From: Lachnospiraceae bacterium
GTDB lineage: Bacteria; Bacillota; Clostridia; Lachnospirales; Lachnospiraceae
Reading direction: 5' to 3'
Length of the DNA stretch: 32,379 bases
Assembly: GCA_022793195.1 (NCBI GenBank)
Contig: JAAWCJ010000019.1
Span: 1-32,379 of the forward strand
Shown: positions 6,231-15,947 of the stretch, piece after piece
Numbering within the stretch: position 1 is the first letter of the stretch
Layout: every line of letters begins with the position of its first letter
The notes under the pieces: model-generated
The model's database searches: none
What the model saw: only the letters and a program-made list of their open reading frames with translations
Told to the model about the DNA's origin: nothing
Program-made: the position numbers and the translations under genes

Positions 6231-8264
6231 ATGTCTGGACAAAAACAATCTTTCCATTTATCTGCATCTTCTCCAAAACTTTGCCCCTTTCACGTATCTG
6301 CCCTGTTCCGCCACCTTTTCCTTGCATGGCTTGCCGCCGTCACCGTCGAATATTTGCTTTTACCGGGCAATCTTCGTATTTTGGATGATCTGAATGGTTT
6401 TTCCCATATGTCCTTTATGAGAGTCCTGGTCGTCGCCTTTGCAGGCGCTGTTATTCTTCAGGCCATCTCCCATTCTCCAAAGCTGGCCGCCGCAGAGCGC
6501 TTCAGTATGCCCATACTATTTGCAATCCTGGCTTTCACCGCGCTGTGCGCTTCTTTTTCATGGGCTTTTTTAATCGTATGTTTTTTGATTACCCTTGCGC
6601 TTATCCTCTACAGTATCCGTGGATGGGACAAAGAGCCGGAAATGGAAGCCTCTACAACCTCTCTTTCCGAAAAACAAAGGCGCATCTGCCTTTTGATCAC
6701 TGCCGGAGTTTTTCTTTTATTTTTTATATTTGTCAGTGTATGGACATTGGGAAGGATTTACAGCTTCTGCACACCTACTTACGATTTCGGCATCTTTTCC
6801 CAGATGTTTTATTCCATGAAAAAAACCGGGCTTCCCATGACTACCTTAGAGCGTGACGGGCTGTTATCCCATTTTCATGTCCATGTTTCACCGATTTATT
6901 ATCTTCTTCTGCCTTTTTACCTGCTGGCTCCTTCTCCTGCCACTTTGCAGATTCTTCAGGCCTTCGTTCTTGCCTCCTCCTTCCTTCCCCTCCGAAAGCT
7001 GACGGAGCATCATGGCCTGTCCGGTCTGCCCCAGATATTCCTCTGCATAGCTCTTTTCTTCTATCCCGCCTTTTCTGGTGGCGCCGGCTATGATATTCAT
7101 GAAAACTGCTTCCTCTTTCCACTGCTTCTGTGGCTCTTTTATGGCATTGACAAAAAAAGCATCGCCATAACCGCCCTGTCCACACTCCTGACATTGATGG
7201 TTAAAGAAGACGCTGCCATTTATCCCGCAATAATCGCTCTTTGGCTGGCAGCCAAAACGCTGCTGCACTTCCAGAAAAGCCAGATGAAAAGCCTGATCAT
7301 GGGGATTTCCATATTTACAATATCATTCATATGGTTTTTTCTTGCCACCGGTTATCTTGTCAAAACCGGCGACGGAATTATGTCCTTCCGCTACGATAAC
7401 TTTTTTTATGGCGGCGTTTCCTCCCTCCTTTCCATTGTCAAAGTGGTGGTTTTAAGTCCCATGAAAATCATCTATGAATGTGTGGACAGCGAAAAACTCC
7501 CTTTTATCGCCATGACCATGGTTCCCTTTCTGGGGCTTCCCCTTCTGACAATGCGCTATGAACGTTATATACTTTTGATTCCTTATATCCTGGTCAACCT
7601 GATGCCTGACTACCAGTACCAGCACGACATCTTTTTCCAATACCATTTTGGCTCCACTGCCTGCCTTTTGTATCTGACAGTCCTCAATCTGTCCGATTTA
7701 AGGGCAGCGCGTCCAAAAAACAGGCCTAAAAGTGCCTTCCCACCGGCTGTTTCCACAGTCATAGCAGCAGCAATGGCTGTTACCGGCGCATTTTATTTTG
7801 GAGCCGTCATTATACCGGAAGCGTTCTACTACCCATTTCAGTGTATCCGCAACTCTGAGGAATATCAAAAAATCAGGGACTCTCTTTCCCTGATTCCTGA
7901 CCGAGCCTCTGTTGCCGCCACGACTTTTTACACTACATATTTGTCCCAAAGGGACACCCTTTATGATATACAGTATTCCTCCCCGCAGCATGTCTTTAGC
8001 GTTGATTTTATGGTCCTCGACCCCGCCGCAGAAAATAGTTTTAAAAAATATGCCGACGATGGGAAAGAAAATGGTTATGAAAATTTTTCCGAGCTTCTCA
8101 GGCAAAATGGTTATGTACAAGAAAAAGACAGCCCGGCCCTGGCCGTCTTTAGCAAAAACCAGGCAGGAGAAAATCAGGGCAGCAGACGGGAGGCCGGACA
8201 AGCAGCCTCATCGGAACTCCTCATGTTTTCCGGCTGTTCTTTTCCTTCGTCCTCCGGTAAATAG
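6231..8264 (+). CDS. DUF2079 family multi-pass membrane protein
   Basis: This 677-residue protein has roughly a dozen or more hydrophobic helices. It carries the DUF2079 signature region, with YDFGIFSQMFYSM near residue 184, SHFHVHVSPIYYLLLPFYLL, and the conserved YDIHENCFLFPLLLW. DUF2079 proteins resemble GT-C / family 39 glycosyltransferases, in which an acidic residue in the first outer loop (here D in YDFG) is thought catalytic; no reaction has been assigned that I know of. The start has AGGAGG, itself held in a hairpin. The 3' end runs 44 bases into the opposite-strand tetR gene. It follows the two-component genes by 76 bases and may be co-transcribed. Confidence 0.85.
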   Translation: MSGQKQSFHLSASSPKLCPFHVSALFRHLFLAWLAAVTVEYLLLPGNLRILDDLNGFSHMSFMRVLVVAFAGAVILQAISHSPKLAAAERFSMPILFAILAFTALCASFSWAFLIVCFLITLALILYSIRGWDKEPEMEASTTSLSEKQRRICLLITAGVFLLFFIFVSVWTLGRIYSFCTPTYDFGIFSQMFYSMKKTGLPMTTLERDGLLSHFHVHVSPIYYLLLPFYLLAPSPATLQILQAFVLASSFLPLRKLTEHHGLSGLPQIFLCIALFFYPAFSGGAGYDIHENCFLFPLLLWLFYGIDKKSIAITALSTLLTLMVKEDAAIYPAIIALWLAAKTLLHFQKSQMKSLIMGISIFTISFIWFFLATGYLVKTGDGIMSFRYDNFFYGGVSSLLSIVKVVVLSPMKIIYECVDSEKLPFIAMTMVPFLGLPLLTMRYERYILLIPYILVNLMPDYQYQHDIFFQYHFGSTACLLYLTVLNLSDLRAARPKNRPKSAFPPAVSTVIAAAMAVTGAFYFGAVIIPEAFYYPFQCIRNSEEYQKIRDSLSLIPDRASVAATTFYTTYLSQRDTLYDIQYSSPQHVFSVDFMVLDPAAENSFKKYADDGKENGYENFSELLRQNGYVQEKDSPALAVFSKNQAGENQGSRREAGQAASSELLMFSGCSFPSSSGK

Positions 8265-8895
8265 AAGTGAGCTCCTGCAACCTGTCAAGCATTTCCTCAT
8301 CCACCACATCCAGGCCAAAACCTTCCATCATTTGACGAAACACCATGAACTTACGATAGCACTCTTCCTCCGTATTATCAAATATCATGGGATTCATCCA
8401 GACATTTGCCACAAGTATGACCAGCTCTGCCAGTTCTGCCGGGTAATCGGTCCTGATGGAACCGTCTGCAATCCCCTGTTCAATAATCGGCTGTATGTAG
8501 GCCGGCGCCACTGCATCCATCGTATCGTGCAGGAGACTGAAAAGCAGCTTGGGGTTATTCTTAAAATTGGGGGCCACCGTAAAAATTTCATCCTGGATGG
8601 GCCTGCTGATGGATGCCTTAAAAATAGTCTTCAGCTTTTCTTTCCCACTCAAATCCGAACGGTCCCGGATATGGGCAAGCATTTGATTAGATTCTGAAGT
8701 CATCTTTTCAGTGACTGCCTCCAGTATGTCTTCTTTGGACTTGAAGTGATGGTAAATGGCCCCCTTGCTGAGTCCCCCCAAATGGTCAATGATCTCCTGG
8801 ACAGAAGTATATTCATATCCTTTTTCTATAAACAGACGATATGCCACATCCAAGATCAGCTGGACGGTTTCCTCTGGATTTTTATTTCTGGCCAT
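8221..8895 (-). CDS. TetR/AcrR family transcriptional regulator
   Basis: This 224-residue repressor-type protein has its N-terminal helix-turn-helix at about 30-52 (SVQEIIDHLGGLSKGAIYHHF), the standard TetR pattern. The C-terminal ligand domain is not recognisable beyond the superfamily. The ribosome binding site GGAGG lies shortly before the ATG at 8895. It starts 30 bases after smpB ends on the same strand, so it may be the last gene of the rnr-smpB transcript. Its 3' end overlaps the convergent DUF2079 gene by 44 bases. No efflux pump or other usual target is adjacent. Confidence 0.93.
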   Translation of the reverse strand: MARNKNPEETVQLILDVAYRLFIEKGYEYTSVQEIIDHLGGLSKGAIYHHFKSKEDILEAVTEKMTSESNQMLAHIRDRSDLSGKEKLKTIFKASISRPIQDEIFTVAPNFKNNPKLLFSLLHDTMDAVAPAYIQPIIEQGIADGSIRTDYPAELAELVILVANVWMNPMIFDNTEEECYRKFMVFRQMMEGFGLDVVDEEMLDRLQELTSIYRRTKEKNSRKT

Positions 8896-8925
8896 AGTTT
8901 TTGCCTCCGAACTTTTCTCTGTTTT

Positions 8926-9393
8926 TCAGCCCAGATTCCTCACCTTAAATTCTTTCTCCGCCTCTCTCCTCTGGTCTTTCCTGGCAATATCCTGCCGCTT
9001 GTCGTAAAGTTTCTTGCCACGGGCAAGTCCCACTTCCACTTTCACCAGGCTCCCTTTAAAATACACCTTAAGAGGCACCAGCGTAAAACCCTTCTGCTGG
9101 ATTTTTCCATAAAGGCGGTTAATCTCATAACCGTGCATCAGAAGTTTCCGCACCCGCAGCGGATCCTTGTTGAAAATATTGCCCTTTTCATAGGGGCTGA
9201 TATGCATTCCATACACAAAGACCTCTCCCCGGTCAATTTTAATAAAAGCTTCTTTAATACTGCATTTCCCCATACGGACGGACTTTACCTCTGTTCCTGA
9301 AAGGGAAATCCCCGCTTCATAAGTGTCGTCAATAAAATAATCATGGTAGGCCTTTTTATTGTTGGCCACCAGCTTATAACTGTCCTTCCCCAT
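8926..9393 (-). CDS. smpB: SsrA-binding protein SmpB
   Basis: This 155-residue protein binds tmRNA and delivers it to stalled ribosomes (trans-translation). Typical SmpB stretches are [39 protein letters not shown] and the C-terminal basic tail [20 protein letters not shown]. The start chosen is the ATG at 9391-9393, which gives the usual MGKD-type N-terminus and has AGGAGG six bases upstream. The frame stays open for 20 more codons upstream, but that part lies inside rnr. The start overlaps the end of rnr by 20 bases, a coupling common in Firmicutes. No tmRNA gene was found next to it. Confidence 0.97.
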   Translation of the reverse strand: MGKDSYKLVANNKKAYHDYFIDDTYEAGISLSGTEVKSVRMGKCSIKEAFIKIDRGEVFVYGMHISPYEKGNIFNKDPLRVRKLLMHGYEINRLYGKIQQKGFTLVPLKVYFKGSLVKVEVGLARGKKLYDKRQDIARKDQRREAEKEFKVRNLG

Positions 9394-11716
9394 CCTTTTC
9401 CTCCTCTTCGCCCTCCGGTACAAAATCAATGGTACAGCCCACCGTATCCACATGGGCCACCCGTACTCTCAGCCGCTGTCCCAGACAGTAAACCTTCCCC
9501 GTGGATGTCCCCACCAGGCGGTGGTTTTCCTGGTCGTGTTCATAGTAGTCCCCGTCCAGGGCAGACAAAGAAACCATTCCCTCCACCGTATTTGGAAGCT
9601 CCACATACATGCCCCAACCGGTCACACCGGATACCACGCCTTCAAACACTTCCCCGATATGGCCCGCCATATACTGGCATTTTTTCATCTTCTCCACTTC
9701 CCGCTCCGCCTCATCTGCCTTCCGTTCCTTTAAAGAGCACTGGCGGCACACCCCGGGAAGTAACTCTTCGTAATGCTCTTTTCGTCCCCCGGACATGCCC
9801 CCTGCCAGGGATTCCGTCATAATCCGGTGAATCTGCAGGTCAGGATACCGCCTGATGGGCGACGTAAAATGGCAGTAATACCGGGCAGCCAGGCCGAAAT
9901 GGCCCACACATTCTGTCTGGTACTCCGCCCGTTTCATGGAGCGCAAAGTCAGGCGGCTGATCAGCGCTTCTTCCGGCGAGTCCTGTATCCCGGCCAAAAG
10001 CTTTTGAAGTTCCTTGGGATGGATCTCCTCCTGCCCCATTTTCAGATGGTAACCAAAATTGCTGATGAGGAGGGCCAATTCCCGGATTTTGTCCCCATCC
10101 GGCTTCTCATGAGTCCTGTATACGAAGGGGCTTCCCTGCCAGAAAAAATCCTCCGCCACGGTCTCATTGGCCAAAAGCATAAAATCCTCGATCAGCATGG
10201 TGGCTGCATTCCTCTCATAAGGCTTCACGTCCACTGCCCGTCCCCGTGCATCCAGGATGATTTTACTCTCCGGGAAATCAAAATCAATGGAACCCCGCGC
10301 CTGCCTCCGCTCCCGCAAAACCACAGATAAGTCTTTCATTTTCTGAAACACAGGGACAAACTCTTCATACTCCGCCAAAAGCGCCTCATCCCCGCAGAGG
10401 ATTCCGTTCACTGCCGTATAAGTCATCCTCCGGTCCACACAGATGACCGACTTTACGAATTCATGACTAACTAGCCGCCCTTTTCCGTCCAATTCCATGA
10501 GACAGCTGAAAGCCAGCCTTGGAACCCCTGCATTGAGAGAACATATCCCATTGCTGAGTTCCTTCGGAAGCATGGGAATGACACGGTCCGTGAGATAGAC
10601 GCTGGTTCCCCTGGAAAGAGCCTCCCTGTCAAGGGCCGTTCCCTCCTTCACATAATGGGATACATCCGCGATGTGGACTCCCAACCGATAAATCCCGTCC
10701 TCCACGGAAAGGGTGATGGCGTCGTCCAGGTCTTTGGCATCCTCTCCGTCTATGGTGACAGTGGGAAGTTCCCTTAAATCTCTCCTGCCTTCCCATTCTT
10801 CCGGGGAAACCTCCGTGGGAACCTTTTTTACCTCCCCCATCACCTCCGGCGGAAATTCGCTCTCAAATCCATATGCTTTCGCCACCGACAGCACATCCAC
10901 GCCAGGCGCATCCGCCCGCCCAAGGATTTCTGTCACTCTTCCTTCCGGGTTTTTCCTTCCATTTCCGTAATCAGTGATTTCTACCATCACCCGTTCTCCC
11001 GTCTGCGCCTCCATGGAGGCTTCCTCCGGGATGAAGATATCACTTCCAAGTTTATTATTCAGGGGAACAGCAAAGCCAAAATGACGGCACCGCTCATAAG
11101 TGGCCACCACTTCTTTATTGGCGCGTTCCAGTATCCGGACGATCTTTCCCTCCGGGTTCTGGTTCCTCCCCCACCGCTTCCCGTAGAGGATAGCTGCCTG
11201 AACCGTATCGCCGTCCATGGCGCTCATACGGTCCCTCTCCCCAATATAGATATCCGGCCCTGTTTCCTTCCCCAAAACAGGATCCGGTGTCACAAAACCA
11301 AACCCTTTCTTGTTGCCGGAAAAAGTCCCCTTCACAAGAAAATTTTCCACCGGGGCATATTTTCCCCGTTTGGAAAGCCCCAGTTTCCCTTCCGAAAGAA
11401 GTGCGTCCAAAGCCGCCTGCAGGGCAGGCCGTTCCTCCCTGGGCACCCCCAGGAGAATCGCCAGCTCTTTCACTTTCATGGGTTTGTAGTCCTTATGCTC
11501 CATCAAAGCCAAAAGCCGTTTCTTGCCTTCCTCCAGGGAACCATCTCCCATCTCCCGGGAAACTTCCCTGGCCCGGATTTCTTTCCTGCCTTTCTTTCTG
11601 TTTTCTCCTTCTGTCACTTGTCTTTCGCTGATTTGCATTTCTATGGTCTGTTTTTTTCTGTTTCCTCTTCCTTTGTTCCCTTTCCTTCCACTCTCTTTCT
11701 TTTTCTTATTCTCCAT
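9374..11716 (-). CDS. rnr: Ribonuclease R
   Basis: This is a 3'-5' exoribonuclease that degrades structured RNA and works with tmRNA-SmpB on faulty messages. In order it has a very basic N-terminal stretch ([19 protein letters not shown]), a winged helix ([20 protein letters not shown]), cold-shock OB folds, and the RNB catalytic domain with the metal-binding aspartates in [14 protein letters not shown]-terminal S1 domain ([17 protein letters not shown]) comes last. I choose ATG 11716 (780 residues), which has GAGG five bases upstream; a GTG at 11794 would add 26 residues but has only a weak ribosome binding site. A weak promoter-like pair (TTGATT at 11829-11834) lies upstream. It follows secG and overlaps smpB. 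Confidence 0.95.
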   Translation of the reverse strand: MENKKKKESGRKGNKGRGNRKKQTIEMQISERQVTEGENRKKGRKEIRAREVSREMGDGSLEEGKKRLLALMEHKDYKPMKVKELAILLGVPREERPALQAALDALLSEGKLGLSKRGKYAPVENFLVKGTFSGNKKGFGFVTPDPVLGKETGPDIYIGERDRMSAMDGDTVQAAILYGKRWGRNQNPEGKIVRILERANKEVVATYERCRHFGFAVPLNNKLGSDIFIPEEASMEAQTGERVMVEITDYGNGRKNPEGRVTEILGRADAPGVDVLSVAKAYGFESEFPPEVMGEVKKVPTEVSPEEWEGRRDLRELPTVTIDGEDAKDLDDAITLSVEDGIYRLGVHIADVSHYVKEGTALDREALSRGTSVYLTDRVIPMLPKELSNGICSLNAGVPRLAFSCLMELDGKGRLVSHEFVKSVICVDRRMTYTAVNGILCGDEALLAEYEEFVPVFQKMKDLSVVLRERRQARGSIDFDFPESKIILDARGRAVDVKPYERNAATMLIEDFMLLANETVAEDFFWQGSPFVYRTHEKPDGDKIRELALLISNFGYHLKMGQEEIHPKELQKLLAGIQDSPEEALISRLTLRSMKRAEYQTECVGHFGLAARYYCHFTSPIRRYPDLQIHRIMTESLAGGMSGGRKEHYEELLPGVCRQCSLKERKADEAEREVEKMKKCQYMAGHIGEVFEGVVSGVTGWGMYVELPNTVEGMVSLSALDGDYYEHDQENHRLVGTSTGKVYCLGQRLRVRVAHVDTVGCTIDFVPEGEEEEKDGEGQL

Positions 11717-11880
11717 AAATTCCTCAATTCTTTTTCCTTGATCTTTTTTATTTTTCTCACCCTTCAAAAAACATCTTGTCCTTCTGTAATACACGGCTCT
11801 TCTCTATTCTGGAGATTTCCCCCATTGGAATCAAAATATTCTGATATTCCGCCTATCGCAGCGTAAGTCTTTCGCAGAAG

Positions 11881-11920
11881 TTTTATCCGTATGGAACACA
11901 AAGTTTCCCACATGATAAAA
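11881..11920. repeat. Terminator-attached palindromic repeat, degenerate copy C
   Basis: TTTTATCCGTATGGAA (11881-11896) faces TTTCCCACATGATAAAA (11904-11920) as an imperfect inverted repeat. On minus the right arm begins in the T-tract of the secG terminator. It resembles 25090-25145 and 31969-32007 but is the most diverged of the three. Confidence 0.5.
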
Positions 11921-11974
11921 AGGATTCATTCACTGCCATAGCCTGTCCTTTGTGCCCTGGCAAGTAATGAATCC
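11916..11974 (-). terminator. Intrinsic terminator after secG
   Basis: On minus, GGATTCATTACTTGCCA (complement of 11958-11974) pairs with the complement of 11922-11938 (17 positions, with about three non-pairing) and is followed by TTTTTATC. It would end secG transcription before rnr, so rnr-smpB needs its own promoter or read-through. Confidence 0.7.
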
Positions 11975-12042
11975 TGTCTTCTCTGCTATAAACCCCATCC
12001 ACCGGATGCTCTCCGGCGTATCTTCCCAAATATTCCTTAAGA

Positions 12043-12279
12043 TTAAAGCATATTCAGGACAAGAGCCAATATCATAAACAAAATCACGCCATACTTGGTA
12101 ATCTTCTCCAGCTTACCTTCCATGGAGCGCCCTTTGTTCTTCCCCCAGAAGGTCTCTGCCGCACCGCTGATGGAGCCGGTCAAACCTGCGGATTTTCCTT
12201 CCTGAAGCAGTACAATCACAACCAATGCCAAACATATGATTAAAAAAACTACGGTTAAAACCACTTTTAAAGCAGCCAT
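12043..12279 (-). CDS. secG: Preprotein translocase subunit SecG
   Basis: This 78-residue subunit of the SecYEG channel has two membrane helices (VVLTVVFLIICLALVVIVLL and the C-terminal YGVILFMILALVLNML). Between them is the family loop with LLQEGKSAGLTGSISGAAETFWGK. The start is the ATG at 12277-12279, behind AGGAGG, which gives the normal SecG length; the open frame extends 40 codons further upstream but that part is leader. Its own promoter lies just before it and a terminator follows. In many Clostridia secG directly follows eno and precedes rnr-smpB. Here a restriction-modification system stands between eno and secG. Confidence 0.97.
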   Translation of the reverse strand: MAALKVVLTVVFLIICLALVVIVLLQEGKSAGLTGSISGAAETFWGKNKGRSMEGKLEKITKYGVILFMILALVLNML

Positions 12280-12307
12280 CTTTACACCTCCTAGGTCAAA
12301 CATAGAT

Positions 12308-12336
12308 AGTCTACCACAAATAGGCAGGGTTGGCAA
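12308..12336 (-). promoter_or_regulatory. Sigma-A promoter of secG
   Basis: On minus, TTGCCA (12331-12336) and TAGACT (12308-12313) are separated by 17 bp. The start near 12302 leaves a leader of about 22 nt with AGGAGG. It makes secG independent of the hsd genes upstream. Confidence 0.7.
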
Positions 12337-12404
12337 CTGTTTTTTCTCTAAAAAACCTCTGCGAATGAGACTTATCTCAACATCCAAATAGCATATCAAG
12401 CGGT

Positions 12405-15400
12405 TTATTCAACCTCAAATCCATCCGAAAGAATAAAATCTCTCAGCAGCCGGTCTGTTTTCATATTCACTTTCGGTGGAATCAAAGTTACCCCTTCTTT
12501 TGCTTCAAAATAAACCTTTGCTTTTGTCTTATCCACAGTTTTTTTCAATTCCTCAAGCCGTCCGAACTCATCGATTGTTGCTTCGGTCAGATGCAGACTC
12601 ATCATATTCCGCAGCTTTTCTTCATCCAGTCCAAATAAGAAAGCAAAGCGCCGAACTTGATCGTTCTTCGCCCGATACAGATACTCAGTAATGTAATCAC
12701 GGAGCGTTTTACTTTCCTCAGCCACAACATCTCCACGTTCTATATCGTGCAGGAAAATGTTGGCGTACTTCTGCTCCTCCTGGGAAAGCGCAGCAAAAGT
12801 TTTATGAAGTTCGGCTTTTGCCATCTCAATGCTTTCTGCTGAAGCGCCGCCCTGAATTAACAATTTCAGATACTTCTCAAATCGGCTGTTCATATAATCG
12901 GCGTCGATTTTACCCGTGTCAATCTCCGTCAAATAGCCTACAAGGTCAAAAGGGACATCCCCGCTGCCATTGCCGCCTCCGTCATCTCCACTGCTGCCGA
13001 AAAGTTCCTTATAACGTTGAGCAAGAACAAGATACCTTGTTTCGTTGATTACAAACTCAATCGTGGTCGTCTCTTCGGTATCAGGGTTTGTGATTTCATA
13101 GCAAGATTTATCCCACTTGAAACCTTGTATTTTAGCGGCTTCGAGGTAAGCGTTAAACTCCTTGAAAAGAGAAGCGAACTTTACCCGTTCAGTCTTTTCT
13201 GCCGGTAACTTCTCAAAATCAGGGACTCCTGCATTGATAAACAGGTCGGCTATATCTTTGTAAATAGCGCTCATCTTATTGAGATTATAAGACAGCTTCT
13301 CTGCAAACAACCCTATCGGTTTATCCCCGGAATAAAGTTTAACTGCCGCATTGATGTTTCTCTCCATTGAGTGGGGTCTGCGATAGTAGCGAATTGTCCC
13401 AAACGGTTTGTCCGGGCCAAACAGTCTGTTTGTCCGCGAAAAAGCCTGTATGATGTTTTCATATAACAGAATTTTATCCATATAAAGCGTGTTTACCCAC
13501 TTGGAATCAAAGCCCGTGAGCATTTGGTCTACAACAATCAGAATATCAAGCTGCTTCTCAGGTTCTCGCTCAATCCTTTTATACTGCTCCTTATGTGCAA
13601 GCCGGAGCGACAAATCTTTTTTAAAAGAAGCGTGAGAGCCTATGGAGAAATTCTGGTCAAATAAATTGTTGTAGTCGCTGATGATTTCAACCAACCCGTC
13701 TTCCTTAAATGCAACGCCTCCGGTGTTGTCAATGTTCGGGTCAAACAAACAGGTGGTTTTCAGGGATGGCATAGCAGCTTTCAGGAGCCGGTAATACTGG
13801 ATGGATTCTGGAATACTGCTTGTGGCAAATATAGCGTGAAATTTCCCGTTATGGCTGAGGACTGTCCAATTTTCCGAGATGTCCTCTATTACTTTTCTCT
13901 GATGCTCCTCCGTTTGATACTGCGCATTAGGCAGGAAATCTTCAATTCCTTTTGTCCAGGTACCGTCATCCTCCATACACCCCGCCATTTTAACCCTCGA
14001 AGCGTCCATATACTTATAGAACACTTCTGCTTTTTGGGGGTCGGCAATGGCTTCTTCCTCGGTATCGGCTCGTGCTTTTTCAAGTGCAACTTCTCGCCGC
14101 ACATCCTTATCCCGGAAAGTCAGCACCTTGTACGGGTCAAAACCAAGAACATTTTTATCACGAATACCGTCCGCAATGCTGTAACGGTGCAGCTCATTAC
14201 CGAAAACAGAAGTAGTGGTATTCATCTTCTTCTGATTTTCCTCGTGGATCGGCGTTCCGGTGAAGCCAAAGAACAGAGCGCCTGGAAATGTCTCTTTAAT
14301 GATCCGCAGCATATCTCCAAAAGTTGAGCGGTGCGCTTCATCTACGATAAAGACAAGGCGCTTATCCCCGATTGTTTCAAGGTCTTTCGCATTTAACCCT
14401 CCCTCCTCGTCACGGATATTGCTCATCTTCTGAATGGAAGTCACAATCAAAGTGTCTGCTGGCGCCGTACTTTTCAGCTTGGATATAAGTACATATGTAT
14501 TCTCGGTAGCCTGTACTGTTTCATTTTCATCGGCAAAGGCACGGTATTCTTTGAGGGACTGTGTGCCCAGTTCGATTCGGTCTGTCAAAAAGACAACCTT
14601 ATCTGCATCGTTGGAATTTGCGATAAGCTGTGCGGATTTGAAGCTCGTCATCGTTTTGCCTGATCCGGTTGTATGCCATACGAAACCGCCGAGCTGCTTA
14701 CCGCTGTCCCATTTCGTTTTTGACACGACATCGGAAATCGCACTTGCCGCATAATACTGATAGCTTCTCATTACTTTCAAAATACCATCGGAATTATCTG
14801 CGACGGTATAGAAACCGATCAGCTGATGAGCCATCGGGATTGAAAGCAGGGATGAAGCAATCTCCTTCCAGCCATTGACAGGCTCGTTGTTATAGTCAGC
14901 CCAATGGAAGTAGTAATCAATATTGAATTTGCCGTCAGGACCAGGATTGGCAAAATAAACGGTTTCGTCAGGATTCATTGCCACGAAGACCTGGATAAGA
15001 GAAAACAATCCCGTGAAAATCCCCTCGCCGGCATATTTCTCAATTTGGTTGTATGCCTGGCTGACGGGAATACCGCTGCGCTTTAACTCGATATGGATAA
15101 CCGGCATACCGTTGATAAGAAGCATAAGATCGCCACGCCTGTCGCTCTGTATTTTCGATTTTGTGGGAAATAAGGGCTGCTGCACAATCTGATAACGGCT
15201 TTGTCCGGCGGCAATTTCACGGCGGTCATATATTTTCAAGGACACCTCTTTGCCGAAGTGGGCCATATCGTCAGGGTTGTCACGGGTGACAGATACCGTT
15301 TTACCATTGATAAAACCGTTTAGCCGGAGCGGTGACCGTAAAGCCGTTATCTGTTCCATGATTTGCTTCATCTCTCCGTCAGTGAGAGGATAATTATTCA

Positions 15401-15557
15401 GCCGATCTATACCACGGTTATTATCAAGCAGTATCCTTGCCCAGTTCTTTATCAGATCCCTCTCTGTCGGATGTTTCAGAACATCCTTTTCCCAGCCTTT
15501 TTCACTCAAAACTTTTATCAGGGCTTCTTCAAAATCGGCTTCTTTTTGAAAAGTCAT
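12405..15557 (-). CDS. hsdR: Type I restriction enzyme, R (nuclease/translocase) subunit
   Basis: This 1050-residue motor and nuclease subunit cuts DNA lacking the system's methyl mark. The N-terminal PD-(D/E)xK nuclease has D143 (RRGDLML) and E157/K159 (HIELK). The translocase has Walker A TGSGKT at about 297-302, the DEAH box at 406-409 (FIVDEAHRS) and TGTP at 434-437. The C-terminal helical part (about 820-1050) would contact the methylase. The length is close to the roughly 1040 residues of EcoR124I HsdR, and the arrangement suggests a type IC-like system. The start has AGGAG before the ATG at 15557. It follows the DUF3990-like fragment by 105 bases and is the last gene of the hsdM-hsdS-hsdR run. 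All motifs look intact. Confidence 0.95.
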   Translation of the reverse strand: MTFQKEADFEEALIKVLSEKGWEKDVLKHPTERDLIKNWARILLDNNRGIDRLNNYPLTDGEMKQIMEQITALRSPLRLNGFINGKTVSVTRDNPDDMAHFGKEVSLKIYDRREIAAGQSRYQIVQQPLFPTKSKIQSDRRGDLMLLINGMPVIHIELKRSGIPVSQAYNQIEKYAGEGIFTGLFSLIQVFVAMNPDETVYFANPGPDGKFNIDYYFHWADYNNEPVNGWKEIASSLLSIPMAHQLIGFYTVADNSDGILKVMRSYQYYAASAISDVVSKTKWDSGKQLGGFVWHTTGSGKTMTSFKSAQLIANSNDADKVVFLTDRIELGTQSLKEYRAFADENETVQATENTYVLISKLKSTAPADTLIVTSIQKMSNIRDEEGGLNAKDLETIGDKRLVFIVDEAHRSTFGDMLRIIKETFPGALFFGFTGTPIHEENQKKMNTTTSVFGNELHRYSIADGIRDKNVLGFDPYKVLTFRDKDVRREVALEKARADTEEEAIADPQKAEVFYKYMDASRVKMAGCMEDDGTWTKGIEDFLPNAQYQTEEHQRKVIEDISENWTVLSHNGKFHAIFATSSIPESIQYYRLLKAAMPSLKTTCLFDPNIDNTGGVAFKEDGLVEIISDYNNLFDQNFSIGSHASFKKDLSLRLAHKEQYKRIEREPEKQLDILIVVDQMLTGFDSKWVNTLYMDKILLYENIIQAFSRTNRLFGPDKPFGTIRYYRRPHSMERNINAAVKLYSGDKPIGLFAEKLSYNLNKMSAIYKDIADLFINAGVPDFEKLPAEKTERVKFASLFKEFNAYLEAAKIQGFKWDKSCYEITNPDTEETTTIEFVINETRYLVLAQRYKELFGSSGDDGGGNGSGDVPFDLVGYLTEIDTGKIDADYMNSRFEKYLKLLIQGGASAESIEMAKAELHKTFAALSQEEQKYANIFLHDIERGDVVAEESKTLRDYITEYLYRAKNDQVRRFAFLFGLDEEKLRNMMSLHLTEATIDEFGRLEELKKTVDKTKAKVYFEAKEGVTLIPPKVNMKTDRLLRDFILSDGFEVE

Positions 15558-15662
15558 AGGTTTCTCCTCTCTTTGCCTACATCAGAGCAAGTAATTTTAT
15601 GTTTTTTGGTTTTTTCTTCATACACCTACATAAGCCGTCCGAGTTCTTTAATACGGACAACA

Positions 15663-15947
15663 TCATCCGTTTACAGGATTTAAACAGCTATATTGCTGTC
15701 TCCAAAGTAAACAGCCTTGCGATGCATCATACCCTTCCATCGGTATGCCGTATTTTTCTATGAACTGCTTTGACAGCATACGATATCGCTTGGAATCTAC
15801 GGCGTCACGGTGTTTCATCAGTTTAGCCAGCCACGCCAGAACGTTATGTTCCTGAAAGTCCAATATATTCAGCTCGTCCGTATCCAATTCAAACTTATGC
15901 ACCCAACTACCCCCAGCGTCCGGCCGGTACACGGCCCACTTTTTCAC
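15663..15947 (-). pseudogene. Truncated DUF3990-like fragment between hsdS and hsdR
   Basis: This 94-codon frame starts with a GTG that overlaps the hsdS stop. The stretch WAVYRPDAGGSWVHKFELD, then LNILDFQEHNVLAWLAKLMK and FIEKYGIPMEGYD, resembles the middle of DUF3990 proteins as I remember them. These are small ADP-ribosyltransferase-like proteins in which a YRADDSY-type motif follows the YD. Here that motif is missing: the frame turns into ASQGCLLWRQQYSCLNPVNG and stops. The N-terminal start of that family (YHGS...FGxGFY) is also missing. I read it as a fragment truncated at both ends, left by recombination at the hsdS 3' end. It could instead be a small expressed protein coupled to hsdS. 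Family assignment is from memory. Confidence 0.5.

Noticed and set aside
7912..8697. 261-codon plus-strand frame
   Set aside because: It is the antisense shadow of the end of the DUF2079 gene and of tetR; no ribosome binding site and no family resemblance.
8800..9400. tmRNA (ssrA) gene next to smpB
   Set aside because: Looked for because it is often adjacent; tetR follows smpB directly and no tmRNA-like ends or tag sequence were seen.
11081..11866. 261-codon plus-strand frame opposite rnr
   Set aside because: Shadow of the basic N-terminal coding part of RNase R; rich in Phe, Pro and Ser as expected for an antisense frame.
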